A stretch of 58,760 nt of DNA from Caldilineaceae bacterium (lineage in GTDB: Bacteria; Chloroflexota; Anaerolineae; Caldilineales; Caldilineaceae), in NCBI GenBank assembly GCA_022821585.1, contig JAJEDI010000059.1:1-58760 (forward strand), written 5' to 3'. This document shows, in pieces, positions 1 through 11,920 of the stretch. A program made the position numbers and the translations under genes. The number at the start of each line of letters is the position of its first letter. Position 1 is the stretch's first letter. The notes below the pieces were generated by a model. It was not told where the DNA came from, ran no database searches, and saw only the letters and a list, made by a program, of their open reading frames with translations.

Positions 1-476
1 AATTCACCCTGGTCGTTGACGATCAAATGGAGCTTGAAACCATAGAACCAACCCAAGCTGCTCTTGCCGCGCGTGGCCATCCCGGCAAAGACCCGGTGAC
101 GACCGATGCGCTGGTTGTGGCAGACAGGCAACGGGGTTGAATCAATGAATGCGACCCCTGTTCCCTGGCCAAAGCGCACGCGCAGATAGAGACACATGGC
201 TGGCAGCGCCGATGGAATCAACTCCACAAAGCGCGTATAACTGACCAAGGCAGGGAATTCACTGCTCAGATGCTCACGCACGTGCTGCCTATAGTAGGCT
301 TTGAAATTGCGATAATGCGACTGATGAAAGTGAATCAGAATCGTCATGACTTCACTCATGCACAGCCGAGGGGCCGGCCCGCGCTTACCAGCCAGCCCAA
401 ACAGCTTCGCATCCTCCCATCTACTCAGCCACTGACAGAAATCATCGACATCACAGAACAGTTCAAGTATACTCAT
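1..476 (-). CDS. IS982-family transposase, N-terminal part (cut by window edge)
   Basis: An open frame begins with ATG at 474-476 and runs off the left edge without a stop, giving 158 codons of the N-terminal half. The start [16 protein letters not shown] is the usual opening of IS982 transposases. Further in are [11 protein letters not shown], carrying the first acidic residue of the DDE catalytic triad, and [14 protein letters not shown], carrying the second. The third catalytic residue would lie outside the window. The protein would cut and rejoin its own element during transposition. Codon usage is more AT-rich than in the metabolic genes nearby. Nothing in the visible part is broken, but intactness cannot be judged. 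The terminal inverted repeat was not identified; it should lie between 477 and about 560. Confidence 0.85.
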   Translation of the reverse strand, partial: MSILELFCDVDDFCQWLSRWEDAKLFGLAGKRGPAPRLCMSEVMTILIHFHQSHYRNFKAYYRQHVREHLSSEFPALVSYTRFVELIPSALPAMCLYLRVRFGQGTGVAFIDSTPLPVCHNQRIGRHRVFAGMATRGKSSLGWFYGFKLHLIVNDQGE

Positions 477-564
477 CTTGAGCGCCTTTCTTCGCTGGTG
501 AATCGTTGTTGTCGAACCTCTATTCTACCAGCTTGGTTAGGCGCTCATTTACTCCGAATTCAGG

Positions 565-648
565 TTGACTACTAAAAACTGCTGTTCTGGGCGGTCGGGC
601 CTATTCGGCCCTCCCTTGTGCGGGGGCTCCGCCCCCGCAACGCCCCCC
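565..648 (+). repeat. Composite heptamer/double-hairpin repeat, copy A
   Basis: A short degenerate heptamer run (GACTACTAAAAACTGCTGTT) is followed by two G+C-rich hairpins. The first has arms GGGCC/GGCCC around TATTC. The second has arms GCGGGGGC/GCCCCCGC around TCC. The same module recurs at 20277-20370, 36472-36570 and 58665-58760. No coding role is seen. Confidence 0.8.
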
Positions 649-1044
649 CTCCTACAACATGCCTCGTCGACCTGGTGTCGATATTTGCAACAGGTGCCCA
701 GTCGAAGGAGTTTCGCCAACCCACGTCCCTCCAGTCCCCGGGCCAGTCTCACTCAGGCAATACTTCGGCACGCTCTCCTCACGCCTCTCCACTCTCTCCT
801 CGCCCTTGTGCCTGCCCCGCGTCTCTTCAATAGCCGGTATACAGTTTCAGCCACCGCTGGCACTGAATCCCCGCATGACTGTTCCCACCCCAAAACTGGG
901 ATGCACCCCTGACCACTGCAGTTCTGGCCCCCAGCCTCTAACCCCTGCAATTCCCACTGCAGTCCCTGGACACGCCCCATACCACTCTGATACACTGAAA
1001 CACATCCCCACGCTTCCAGAAGCACCTCACAGAAAGGTCCCACA
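649..1044. other. Non-coding gap, nothing recognised
   Basis: About 400 bases, C-rich on the plus strand, between the repeat and the first epimerase gene. Several overlapping frames are open here, but none has a recognisable domain, a ribosome site or sensible composition, so I call none of them. The stretch AGAAAGGTCCCACA just before 1045 is a possible weak ribosome site for the next gene and is echoed upstream of its paralogue at 2413. Confidence 0.5.
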
Positions 1045-2103
1045 GTGAATATCCTTGTAACCGGCGCCACAGGCCGGGTCGGCGCCAATCTGGTCACCCG
1101 TCTGCTGGCCGCAGGACACGCTATCCGCGCCTTCCTCTATCCCGGCGACGCCAGCCGCGCCCGCAAACTGGACGCCTTCACCGCTGTCGAAACCGTCACC
1201 GGCGACCTGCGCAACCCGGACGACGTCAGCCGCGCCGTCCACGACGTCGATGTAGTCTACCACCTGGCCGCCGCCTTCATGGCGCCCTTCGACAACCGCC
1301 AGTACCTGGACATCAACGCCATGGGCACGCTCAACCTGCTTGAGAGCGTGCGCGCCCACTGCCCCAATCTCCACCGCTTCGTCTATGCCAGCACCGTCGC
1401 CGCCTACCTGCGCCTCGAAGAAAATGGCCGCTACTTCGAAGAACCGATACGGGAGGAAATGACGGCCCGCTACCACCAGATGCCCTACTTTCTCACCAAG
1501 TGGATCGGCGAAGAACTGACCATGGCCTACCACCACCAGTACGGCCTGCCCGCGACCTCCTTCCGCTTCTCCACCATCTTCGAACCCAGTGAATTCCTCA
1601 ACGACGCCGGCCTGCCCAAAGTCCTCGCCTTCAGCTCAGCCTACGAGCAGCACAAGTCCATGGAAAGCAACGACCCGGACACACGGGCCATGCTCGACAA
1701 CCTCATCTCCCAGTGGACCGGCCAGGACCAGCTCCTCCTCAGCCGCAACCCCAACGGTCTCCCCTACAAAGAGCACTTCAGTGACGTGCGCGACATCGCC
1801 CGCGGCCTCATCTTAGCCATTGAAAGAAAGGAAGCAGTTGGCGAAGAGTTCAACCTGGCCGGCAACGTGATCATCGACTGGGGAGAGGCCGTACCCCTGC
1901 TCGCCGACCGCTTCGGCGTCAGCTACGCCGACGCCCGCCTGCCGACCCCGGTCCATTACACGCTCGACCTCACCAAAATCAAGACCCGGCTCGGCTTCGA
2001 ACCGCAGCATGATCTGGACAGCGTCATCGCCACCGCCGAAGCCATCCGCCGCGGCGAAAAAACCGACGTACTCCCCACCGGCATCCGCTACGGGAAAAGT
2101 TGA
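1045..2103 (+). CDS. NAD-dependent epimerase/dehydratase, extended SDR (paralogue 1)
   Basis: A 352-residue extended short-chain dehydrogenase/reductase, the family of sugar-nucleotide epimerases and dehydratases. The N-terminus MNILVTGATGRVG holds the GxxGxxG Rossmann motif that binds NAD(P). VYASTVAAY supplies the catalytic Thr/Ser region. Y148 and K152 in YFLTK are the catalytic Tyr-x-x-x-Lys pair. The length is normal for the family. The start is GTG at 1045, preceded by AGAAAGGTCC. The gene at 2413 has the same length and is collinear and very similar throughout, so the two arose by tandem duplication. Two enolase-superfamily genes follow on the same strand, which suggests a shared sugar or sugar-acid pathway. 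The substrate cannot be read from the sequence. Confidence 0.9.
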   Translation: MNILVTGATGRVGANLVTRLLAAGHAIRAFLYPGDASRARKLDAFTAVETVTGDLRNPDDVSRAVHDVDVVYHLAAAFMAPFDNRQYLDINAMGTLNLLESVRAHCPNLHRFVYASTVAAYLRLEENGRYFEEPIREEMTARYHQMPYFLTKWIGEELTMAYHHQYGLPATSFRFSTIFEPSEFLNDAGLPKVLAFSSAYEQHKSMESNDPDTRAMLDNLISQWTGQDQLLLSRNPNGLPYKEHFSDVRDIARGLILAIERKEAVGEEFNLAGNVIIDWGEAVPLLADRFGVSYADARLPTPVHYTLDLTKIKTRLGFEPQHDLDSVIATAEAIRRGEKTDVLPTGIRYGKS

Positions 2104-2412
2104 TTCCGCGTTCTTCTGCCCAACAAACGGTCAAGCCGTCCCCGCTCAAGGAGCGCCTCAAAAACACCTCTCCATCCTCTGCTATCCTGAAAATCCCCCG
2201 TAAATCCCGCAAATCCTGATTCAGACAATGAACCCAGCCACCAAGCCTACTCCCCGGTTTGGCAGGGAGATTCAGGTGCCGGATAATTAGCAATTGGTTG
2301 CCTGTCCTATACTCGTCAGAAAAACGCACCCGGAATGCAGCCGGTGCCCTTTACTCTCGACACTTCCTGAGAAACACGGAAAACTGAACCTGAGAATCCG
2401 AAAGGTCCCGCA
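2104..2412. other. Spacer between the two epimerase paralogues
   Basis: About 310 bases with no convincing gene. A TATACT hexamer lies at 2308-2313, but I see no matching -35 box at the normal distance. GAAAGGTCCCGCA just before 2413 resembles the sequence upstream of 1045, so the duplicated unit seems to include the ribosome-site region. Confidence 0.45.
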
Positions 2413-3471
2413 ATGAAAATCCTGGTAACCGGCGGCACCGGCCGCATCGGCGCCAATCTGGTCACCCGTCTCCTCGACAAAGGACACGACGTTCGTTCAC
2501 TCGTCTATCCCGGCGACGCCAGCCGCGCCCACAAATTGGATACCTACGCCAATGTGGAAACCGTGACCGGCGACCTGCGCAACCTGGAGGACGTCCGCAG
2601 CGCCGTCAGAGGGGTTGACGCCATCTACCACATCGCCGCAGCCTTCGGCGGCCCCTTCGACAACCGCCAGTACCTCGACATCAACGCCATGGGAACGCTC
2701 AACCTGCTCGAAAGCGTTCGCTCTGAATGCCCTAATCTCCACCGCTTCGTCTACGCCTGCACCGAGGCCGTCTACTGGAAGCTGGAGGACTACGGCCGCT
2801 ACTTTGAAGAGCCGGTCACCGAGGACATGGTCGCCCGTTACCACCATATGCCCTACTTCCTCACCAAGTGGATCGGCGAAGAGCTCGCCATGGCCTACTA
2901 CTACCAGTACCAGGTTCCTTCGACCTCCTTTCGTTTCTCCACCGTGATCGAACCCAGCGAATTCTTCAACGAAGCCGGCATCCCCATGCGCCTCGCCTTT
3001 AGCAGCGCTTACGAACGCTACAAATCGGACAGCAGCGATGATCCGGACACCCGGGCAATTCTCGACAACCTCAGAGCCCAGTGGACCGGCGAAGACCAGC
3101 TCCTTCTCAGCCGCAACCCCAATGGCGTCCCCCATAAACAGCACTTCTGCGACGTGCGCGACATCGCCCGCGGTCTGGTATTGGGCATCGAAAGGGAGGA
3201 GGCCGTCGGCGAGGAGTTTACCCTGGGCGGCGCCGCAATCATCGACTGGGGCGAGGCCGTCCCCTGGCTGGCCGAACGCTACGGCCTCAGCTTCGCCGAC
3301 GCCCGCCTGCCCGAGGCCAACTACTTTACCCTCGATCTGACCAAAATTCAGACGCGACTCGGCTTCCAACCCAAGCATGACCTCGTCAATATCGTCGAGA
3401 CCGCCGAAGCCATCCGTCGCGGCGAGGAAACAGATGTCGTCCCCACCGGCATTCGCTACGGCGAAAGCTGA
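2413..3471 (+). CDS. NAD-dependent epimerase/dehydratase, extended SDR (paralogue 2)
   Basis: A 352-residue sister of the preceding gene. It keeps the Rossmann motif (MKILVTGGTGRIG), the catalytic Y148 and K152 in YFLTKW, and the C-terminal block LGFQPKHDL. Around the catalytic Ser/Thr it reads VYACTEAVY instead of VYASTVAAY; the Thr equivalent to the usual catalytic position is retained. The start is ATG with AAAGGTCC upstream. The copies differ at many scattered positions, not in one block, which suggests that the duplication is old and both copies are maintained by selection. Substrate divergence is likely but cannot be specified. It is expected to be cytoplasmic. The enolase-superfamily gene begins 68 bases after its stop, so co-transcription is possible. 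Confidence 0.9.
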   Translation: MKILVTGGTGRIGANLVTRLLDKGHDVRSLVYPGDASRAHKLDTYANVETVTGDLRNLEDVRSAVRGVDAIYHIAAAFGGPFDNRQYLDINAMGTLNLLESVRSECPNLHRFVYACTEAVYWKLEDYGRYFEEPVTEDMVARYHHMPYFLTKWIGEELAMAYYYQYQVPSTSFRFSTVIEPSEFFNEAGIPMRLAFSSAYERYKSDSSDDPDTRAILDNLRAQWTGEDQLLLSRNPNGVPHKQHFCDVRDIARGLVLGIEREEAVGEEFTLGGAAIIDWGEAVPWLAERYGLSFADARLPEANYFTLDLTKIQTRLGFQPKHDLVNIVETAEAIRRGEETDVVPTGIRYGES

Positions 3472-3539
3472 AGCGCAGCCCTTCTGCCCGCGATAACATA
3501 GCGCGCGCCCCAAACCTGAAAGAAGGAGGAAGACTCTCG

Positions 3540-4682
3540 ATGAACAGTGCTACGATCTCCGCCATCGAATGGGGCACGCTCGTGGGCCAGCGCCCCCGAC
3601 AGGCCGGCTGCAACTCTCGCGGGCCCGTTCACGGCAACGAAGTCCGGGTGCCCCTTGCCCGGATTACCACGTCCGATGGAACAACTGGATTCGGCGCCTG
3701 CGGGCGCTTGACCCGGCAGGAAGCCCACGCCTTTCTGGGCGAAAAGGTCGAAGACCTCATCGACGCCGCCAACGGCGTCGCACCGCGCGCCGCTTCGCTC
3801 GAATTCCCGCTCTGGGATCTGCAAGGCCAGCGCACCGGCCGCCCGGTCTACCAGCTCCTGGCCCAATCGGCCGGCAAGACCGTTTCCGAGCCCCCGCTCG
3901 TCCGCTGCTACGACACCTCCCTCTACATCGACGACCTGCACCTCGCCACCGACGAAGAGGGCGCCGCCCTCATCGCCTCCGAAGCCCGCTTCGGCTATGA
4001 CAACGGCCACCGCTCTTTCAAAATCAAGGTCGGCCGCGGCGCCCGTCACATGCCCCTCCTCGAAGGCAACCGCCGCGACGTGGCCGTGATTCGCGCCGTG
4101 CGCGCAGAGGTCGGCCCTGACGCTACCATCCTCATCGACGCCAACAACGGCTACAATCTCAACATCGCCAAACAGGTCCTCGCCGAAACCGCCGACTGCA
4201 ACCTCTTCTGGCTCGAAGAAGCCTTCCACGAGGACGGCCTACTCTACGAGGACCTGCACGACTGGATCGAGCGCGAAGGACTGTCCACCAACATCGCCGA
4301 CGGTGAGGGCCTCGCCTCCCCCATGCTCCTCGATTACGCCCGCGATGGCTTCGTCGACATTATCCAATACGACATCTTCAGTCACGGCATGACCAGCTGG
4401 CTCGAGACCGGCGCCCGCCTCGACGAGTGGAATGTAAAGACCGCGCCCCATCACTACGGGCGCCACATCGGCAACTTTGTCTCCGGCCATCTCGCCGCCG
4501 CCGTCGACGGATTTCTCTTCATCGAGTGGGACGAGTGCACCACCCCCGGGCTCGACGGCTCCGCCTACCAGGTGGAAGAGGGGTACGTACGCATGCCCGA
4601 CGCACCCGGCTTCGCCCTCGCCCTGGACGAGGAACGCTTCCAGCAAACTGTCTCTTCCAACGGCTTTGCCGTACGCCAATAG
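3540..4682 (+). CDS. Enolase-superfamily (mandelate racemase/muconate lactonizing type) enzyme, paralogue 1
   Basis: A 380-residue member of the enolase superfamily. These enzymes abstract a proton alpha to a carboxylate with Mg2+ help and commonly dehydrate or epimerise sugar acids. The K161-I-K163 motif (FKIKVGRG) supplies the catalytic lysines. Candidate metal ligands are D200 (ILIDANNGYN), E226 (WLEEAF) and E256 (IADGEG). H304 or H305 in TAPHHYGRHIGN could be the general base on the other face. The start is ATG at 3540 with a strong AGGAGGA ribosome site. The next gene is a tandem paralogue with the same residue numbering in the active site. The substrate is probably a sugar acid, inferred only from family and neighbours. 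Confidence 0.88.
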   Translation: MNSATISAIEWGTLVGQRPRQAGCNSRGPVHGNEVRVPLARITTSDGTTGFGACGRLTRQEAHAFLGEKVEDLIDAANGVAPRAASLEFPLWDLQGQRTGRPVYQLLAQSAGKTVSEPPLVRCYDTSLYIDDLHLATDEEGAALIASEARFGYDNGHRSFKIKVGRGARHMPLLEGNRRDVAVIRAVRAEVGPDATILIDANNGYNLNIAKQVLAETADCNLFWLEEAFHEDGLLYEDLHDWIEREGLSTNIADGEGLASPMLLDYARDGFVDIIQYDIFSHGMTSWLETGARLDEWNVKTAPHHYGRHIGNFVSGHLAAAVDGFLFIEWDECTTPGLDGSAYQVEEGYVRMPDAPGFALALDEERFQQTVSSNGFAVRQ

Positions 4683-4764
4683 CGGAACCGGCCTTTTAGA
4701 CCGCGGAAGTCTTCGCCGGCATACGCCGATTCCAGAGTCTCGCTGACACAAGAGGATCACAATA

Positions 4765-4794
4765 TTGGCGCTGGCGCGCAATCTTTTCTACAAT
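4765..4794 (+). promoter_or_regulatory. Possible sigma-70-type promoter for the second enolase-superfamily gene
   Basis: TTGGCG at 4765-4770 and TACAAT at 4789-4794 are separated by 18 bases. The -10 box matches five of six consensus positions; the -35 box matches only the TTG. Transcription would start near 4802, about 30 bases before the GTG start at 4832. This would let the second paralogue be expressed independently of the first. Confidence 0.45.
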
Positions 4795-4831
4795 TCCCGG
4801 CAGTAAAGCGAAACGCTCAGGAGATTCGCAA

Positions 4832-5977
4832 GTGTCCGGCTCGCGCATTGCCTCAATCGAATTGGGAACTCTCGTAGGCCGTCGGCCCCGCTTGGCCGGT
4901 TACAACGCCCGCAAAAAAGACGATCACGGTTGGGAAGCCCCTGTTTCACTGGCGCGCATCACAATTGCCGATGGCGCCGCCGGCTTCGGCCTCAGCAATC
5001 TCACCCGCCAGCATGCCGAGTCCTTTCTGGGATTAACCCTGGACGAACTGATCACCGCCGCAAATGGCGCCGACCCCAAAGCCTACGCCATTGAATATCC
5101 ACTTTGGGACCTTCTCGGCCACAGCACCGGCCGCCCCGTCTACCGGATCCTGGCACAGCGCGCCGGCAAGAACGCGGCAGAGCCCCTGCGCGTGCCCTGC
5201 TACGACACCACCCTCCTCATCGACGACCTGCACCTCCCCACCCACGAAGAAGGCGCCGCCCTGATCGCCGCCGAAGCCCGCTTCGGCTACGAGCACGGGC
5301 ACCGCGCCTTCAAGATCAAAGTCGGCCGCGGCGCCCGTCACATGCCCCTTGAGGAAGGCAACCGCCGCGACGTAGCCGTCGTCCGCGCTGTCCGCGCCGC
5401 CGTCGGCCCCGATGCCGTCCTCCTTATCGACGCCAACAACGGCTATACTCTCAACATCGCCAAACATATCCTCACCGAAACCGCCGGCTGCAACCTCTTC
5501 TGGCTTGAAGAGGCCTTCCACGAGGACGATGAGCTCTATGAGGATCTGCACGCCTGGATCGAGCGCGAGGGTCTCTCCGTCCTTATCGCCGACGGCGAAG
5601 GGTCGGCCTCCCCTCACCTCCTGAACTACGCCCGCAGAGGCATCGTCGACGTGATTCAATACGACATCTTCAGCTACGGCCTGACAAAATGGCTGCAAAC
5701 GGCCCCCAAACTGGACGCCTGGAACGTGCGCACCGCCCCCCATCACTACGGTCGCCATCTGGGCAACTTCGTCTCCGGCCACCTCGCCCCTGCCGTCGAA
5801 AACTTTGCCTTCGTCGAATGGGATGAGCTCTCCACACCGGGCCTGGACACCTCAGCCTACGCCGTGAATGACGGACTGGTTAGCCTGCCCGACACGCCCG
5901 GCTTCGGCCTCAAGTTGGACGAAAACCTCTTCCAGAAAGCCGTGAAGGAAAACGGCTTCGTCGTCAAGAGCACATAA
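4832..5977 (+). CDS. Enolase-superfamily (mandelate racemase/muconate lactonizing type) enzyme, paralogue 2
   Basis: A 381-residue sister of the gene at 3540 with every active-site motif in the same register: K161-I-K163 (FKIKVGRG), LLIDANNGYT, WLEEAFHED, IADGEG and TAPHHYGRHLGN. It starts with GTG at 4832; CAGGAGA lies 8-14 bases upstream. Differences from the first copy cluster near the N-terminus (YNARKKDDHGWEAP against CNSRGPVHGNEVRVP). In this superfamily that part belongs to the capping domain, which helps set substrate specificity, so the two enzymes may act on related but different acids. The 149-base spacer contains its own possible promoter. Confidence 0.88.
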   Translation: MSGSRIASIELGTLVGRRPRLAGYNARKKDDHGWEAPVSLARITIADGAAGFGLSNLTRQHAESFLGLTLDELITAANGADPKAYAIEYPLWDLLGHSTGRPVYRILAQRAGKNAAEPLRVPCYDTTLLIDDLHLPTHEEGAALIAAEARFGYEHGHRAFKIKVGRGARHMPLEEGNRRDVAVVRAVRAAVGPDAVLLIDANNGYTLNIAKHILTETAGCNLFWLEEAFHEDDELYEDLHAWIEREGLSVLIADGEGSASPHLLNYARRGIVDVIQYDIFSYGLTKWLQTAPKLDAWNVRTAPHHYGRHLGNFVSGHLAPAVENFAFVEWDELSTPGLDTSAYAVNDGLVSLPDTPGFGLKLDENLFQKAVKENGFVVKST

Positions 5978-6039
5978 CATGGACTGTACTGCAAGACCAG
6001 TGGACCACCTCATAACTGCCGCAACTGTCGAGTTGAGCA

Positions 6040-9141
<3,102 letters not shown>

Positions 9142-9230
9142 TCGACTGAACTGTCCCCACCTGCCGGAGAGAGCAGGTTGCGAATTAAGGACGCAAACCG
9201 GACACTGAATATCAAGGGGAGATGAAAAAA

Positions 9231-10034
9231 ATGGGTACCGACTATCTTGCAGGCAAAAAAGCCAGCGACGAGCAGATTGACGCCTGGGTGGACCAGTTTC
9301 ATCGCCAAGGCTGCCTCTTCCTGCGCAATATGCTTCCGCCCGACTGGACCGACCAGCTGCGCGCCGACTTGGATGTGTCGCTGCGCGACAACCCCAACGG
9401 GCTCAACAACAAGAGCGAGCGCGCCCACCTCGCCCACCGCATGTTCGAGACCAGCTCCGCCAACCTGCGCCTCTTCAACATGGAACCGATGGTCACACTG
9501 GCCGAAGCGATTATCGGCACCGACTGCCACGTCATCCACAACAACTCCTTTATCTCCCCGCCCGGCGGCGGCCTCGATGGCTGGCACCAGGACGACCGTC
9601 CCCACTACATCGTCAAGGACGGCGCCCCCCCGGCCAACGTGCATCTGCCCGTCCTCTTCTTCACCGCCAACTACTATCTCACCGACGTCATCGAAATCGA
9701 GCACGGCGGCACCGAGACCATCCCCGGCTCCCATCTCTTCGGCGCCAGTCCCCCCTCCCGCCAGCTCGACGGCACCGAATGGGAAGAACGCATCCAATAC
9801 AACCTCGGACCTGCCGGCAGCGTGGTCCTCTTCAACAACCAGGTCTGGCACCGCGGCGGCCCCAACCGCAGCCAGCGCACCCGCTACATCACCCAGGTTA
9901 CCTACGGCCGTCGCATCGTCGGCCACAAGTACTACCCATTCATGAACTACACTATGCCAGAGCACGTCTACGACGGCGCCGATGACCGCCTGCGCAGGAT
10001 TCTTGGATTCCTGCCCCACGGTGCCTACGGATAG
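9231..10034 (+). CDS. Phytanoyl-CoA dioxygenase (PhyH) family protein 1
   Basis: A 267-residue Fe(II)/2-oxoglutarate-dependent oxygenase of the PhyH family, which hydroxylates small molecules. The iron-binding triad is visible: H119 and D121 (GWHQDD), then H207 (VWHRGG). The downstream Arg of RTRY would bind 2-oxoglutarate. GGTETIPGSHLFG is the conserved loop before the second histidine. I chose the ATG at 9231 because the ribosome site AAGGGGAG at 9214-9221 sits nine bases before it. An ATG at 9222 abuts that site directly and would add only three residues. An SDR gene follows 67 bases later on the same strand, so the pair may act on one substrate. The substrate is unknown; despite the name, most bacterial members do not act on phytanoyl-CoA. 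Confidence 0.88.
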   Translation: MGTDYLAGKKASDEQIDAWVDQFHRQGCLFLRNMLPPDWTDQLRADLDVSLRDNPNGLNNKSERAHLAHRMFETSSANLRLFNMEPMVTLAEAIIGTDCHVIHNNSFISPPGGGLDGWHQDDRPHYIVKDGAPPANVHLPVLFFTANYYLTDVIEIEHGGTETIPGSHLFGASPPSRQLDGTEWEERIQYNLGPAGSVVLFNNQVWHRGGPNRSQRTRYITQVTYGRRIVGHKYYPFMNYTMPEHVYDGADDRLRRILGFLPHGAYG

Positions 10035-10101
10035 CAACCGGCGACGGGCGCAGCCGTGGCCCATCCCCAGCCTGATCAACTGAATCTGTGAGAACTACGA
10101 G

Positions 10102-10875
10102 ATGAAGGGAATCGCAGGCAAGCGCGTCTTCATATCCGCCGCTGCCGCCGGAATCGGTCGCACCATCGCCGATCACTTCCTCCAGGCCGGCGCACACGTA
10201 CGCCTCTGCGATATAGATGAGGCTGCTCTGGCCCGGTTGGAAGGCGCGCACGACCGGCTCTCTGGCGTCCGCGCCGACGTGGCCGACCCCGATCAGATGG
10301 AGTCCGCCTTCCAAACGGTCGCAGGCGACCTCCGCGGGCTGGACGTGCTGGTGAATAACGCCGGCATCTCCGGCCCAACCGCGAACGCCGAGGACATCAC
10401 CCCGCTCGACTGGCAGCGTACCATCGACGTCAACCTGAACGGAGCATTCTACTGTTCACGCCTCGCCATCCCCCTGCTCAAGGCAAGCGGAGGCGGCGCC
10501 ATCATCAACATCGGCTCCACCGCCGGCCTGCACGGCTACCCCCTGCGCGCCCCTTACGCCGCCTCCAAGTGGGCCCTGATCGGCTTCACCAAGACTCTTG
10601 CCATGGAACTGGGCCCATACGGCATCCGCGTCAACGCCGTCTGCCCCGGCCCCGTCGAAGGACCCCGCATCGAAGGCGTCTACGCCGCCAAGGCCGCAGC
10701 CCGCGGCGTCAGCGTAGAGGAAATCCGCGAAGCATCCCGCCAGAAGAGCTCCCTCCGAACGTTAATTGCTCCCGACGATGTCGCCGCAACCATACTCTTC
10801 CTCTGTTCCGATAACGCCGCCCGTATCTCCGGTCAGTCTCTCGCCGTCGACGGCCACTCCGAAACCCTGCGCTAG
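10102..10875 (+). CDS. Short-chain dehydrogenase/reductase (classical SDR)
   Basis: A 257-residue classical SDR that oxidises or reduces a hydroxyl or keto group with NAD(P). It shows the cofactor motif AAAAGIG near residue 13, the structural motif NNAGISG near residue 90, and the catalytic residues S139 (NIGSTAGL), Y152 and K156 (YAASK). The C-terminal ISGQSLAVDGH is typical. The N-terminal motif has Ala where TGxxxGIG is usual (ISAAAAGIG), a common variant. It starts with ATG at 10102 and lies just downstream of the PhyH gene. The product's substrate cannot be named. Confidence 0.88.
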   Translation: MKGIAGKRVFISAAAAGIGRTIADHFLQAGAHVRLCDIDEAALARLEGAHDRLSGVRADVADPDQMESAFQTVAGDLRGLDVLVNNAGISGPTANAEDITPLDWQRTIDVNLNGAFYCSRLAIPLLKASGGGAIINIGSTAGLHGYPLRAPYAASKWALIGFTKTLAMELGPYGIRVNAVCPGPVEGPRIEGVYAAKAAARGVSVEEIREASRQKSSLRTLIAPDDVAATILFLCSDNAARISGQSLAVDGHSETLR

Positions 10876-11244
10876 TGAACAAGCCTCCCCCCGCTGCCCG
10901 TCGCCCCGCTCTGCCGCCCCCTTCCCCTGTCTGTCCACATGAGTCAATCTCTCAACCACCATGCCCCCACCAAATACCGAACATGAAAAGCAATTAACTG
11001 AAAACTAAATACTAAAAACTAGAAACTAAGAACTAAGAAAAAAAACTAACAACTCAAAACTGCAGTTCAATTGCTCTCCAGCCCGGTCTGTGCTATCTTT
11101 GGTGAATTACTTCCCAGTCCAAAGCGGGCCCAATGGCCTGCCCGGCCCAACTACCACCAGTTCATCTGTATCCGCCGGCCCTGACAGAATCCTGCAGGCA
11201 CTGCCCATTCCAACCCCCTCATCATTGAAAGCGATAGCCAGACG
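10876..11244. other. Non-coding gap upstream of rex
   Basis: About 370 bases without a gene. It contains the A-rich heptamer run at 10997-11067. TTGCTC near 11069 with CTATCT 16 bases further on is a weak candidate rex promoter. I looked for a Rex-type operator (TTGTGAA-N6-TTCACAA) and did not find one. Confidence 0.45.
10997..11067 (+). repeat. A-rich heptamer run ending in CTGCAGTT
   Basis: Consecutive seven-base units such as ACTAAAT, ACTAAAA, ACTAGAA, ACTAAGA and ACTAAGA run into CTCAAAACTGCAGTT. The seven-base spacing of ACTA and the CTGCAGTT ending match the TGACCAC-type runs elsewhere in the window, though the other bases are mostly A here. Confidence 0.6.
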
Positions 11245-11886
11245 GTGAAGGACGAAAGAGCGCAAGGCAAAGCCCCCATCCCCGATATCGTTATCGGTCG
11301 ATTGCCGGTCTACTTGCGCACCCTCCGCCTCCTGGCCGATGACGGGCGTGAAGTTACCTCCAGCCAGGAGCTTGGGGAGCATCTCGGCATCAGCTCAGCA
11401 CAGATTCGCAAGGATCTCAGCCACTTCGGCGAATTCGGCAAGCAGGGCACGGGCTATAACATCGAATTCCTCTGCCGGCAGCTCCAGAAAATCCTCAACG
11501 TCGACACGATCTGGCCGGTGATTCTCGTCGGTGCCGGCTCTCTAGGCACCGCGATCGCCAACTATCAGGAATTTGAATCGAGCGGCTTTCGAATTGTAGC
11601 CGTCATGGATGAGGACCCGCAGAAGATCGGGCAACCAATCGGCCACGGGCTGCGTATCGAGGATTTTGCAGACCTCAACCAACTGGTCCGGGAGACAAGA
11701 GTGCAAATTGCCGTTATGGCCGTGCCTGCCCACGCCGCCCAGCGCGTCGCCATGCAGCTCATCGAGGCTGGGCTCAATAGCATTCTCTGTTACGCGCCCA
11801 TAACGCTGGCCGTCCCCGCGCATGTTCGCGTCGAATATATCGACCCCGTCGTACACTTCCAGCACATGACCTACTACCTGCGTTGA
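11245..11886 (+). CDS. rex: Redox-sensing transcriptional repressor Rex
   Basis: A 213-residue Rex repressor. Rex senses the NADH/NAD+ ratio and represses fermentation and respiration genes until NADH rises. The N-terminal winged helix is clear: [28 protein letters not shown], then the hallmark [20 protein letters not shown] (residues 52-71). The NAD(H)-binding Rossmann domain starts at [13 protein letters not shown] (GxGxxG at 96-101). The C-terminal helix that swaps between dimer subunits is present ([11 protein letters not shown]). The start is GTG at 11245. It is convergent with rsmG, with 34 bases between the two stops. I see no nearby gene that is an obvious Rex target. Confidence 0.95.
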   Translation: MKDERAQGKAPIPDIVIGRLPVYLRTLRLLADDGREVTSSQELGEHLGISSAQIRKDLSHFGEFGKQGTGYNIEFLCRQLQKILNVDTIWPVILVGAGSLGTAIANYQEFESSGFRIVAVMDEDPQKIGQPIGHGLRIEDFADLNQLVRETRVQIAVMAVPAHAAQRVAMQLIEAGLNSILCYAPITLAVPAHVRVEYIDPVVHFQHMTYYLR

Positions 11887-11920
11887 GGATAAGCCGGCAC
11901 CGCCGGGCCCCCGCCCGCCG

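Noticed and set aside
565..1048. Group of overlapping small frames before the first epimerase gene
   Set aside because: Pro/Ser-rich translations of C-rich DNA and of the repeat; no conserved features.
2497..3513. Minus-strand frame of 338 codons opposite the second epimerase
   Set aside because: Antisense shadow; the plus-strand product has the complete SDR active site.
9162..9179. Short hairpin ACCTGC/GCAGGT after glyQS as a terminator
   Set aside because: Six-base stem with no T tract on either strand; too weak to call.
11060..11110. Possible Rex operator upstream of rex
   Set aside because: Only a loose GGTGAATTAC match; the inverted TTGTGAA/TTCACAA arrangement is absent.
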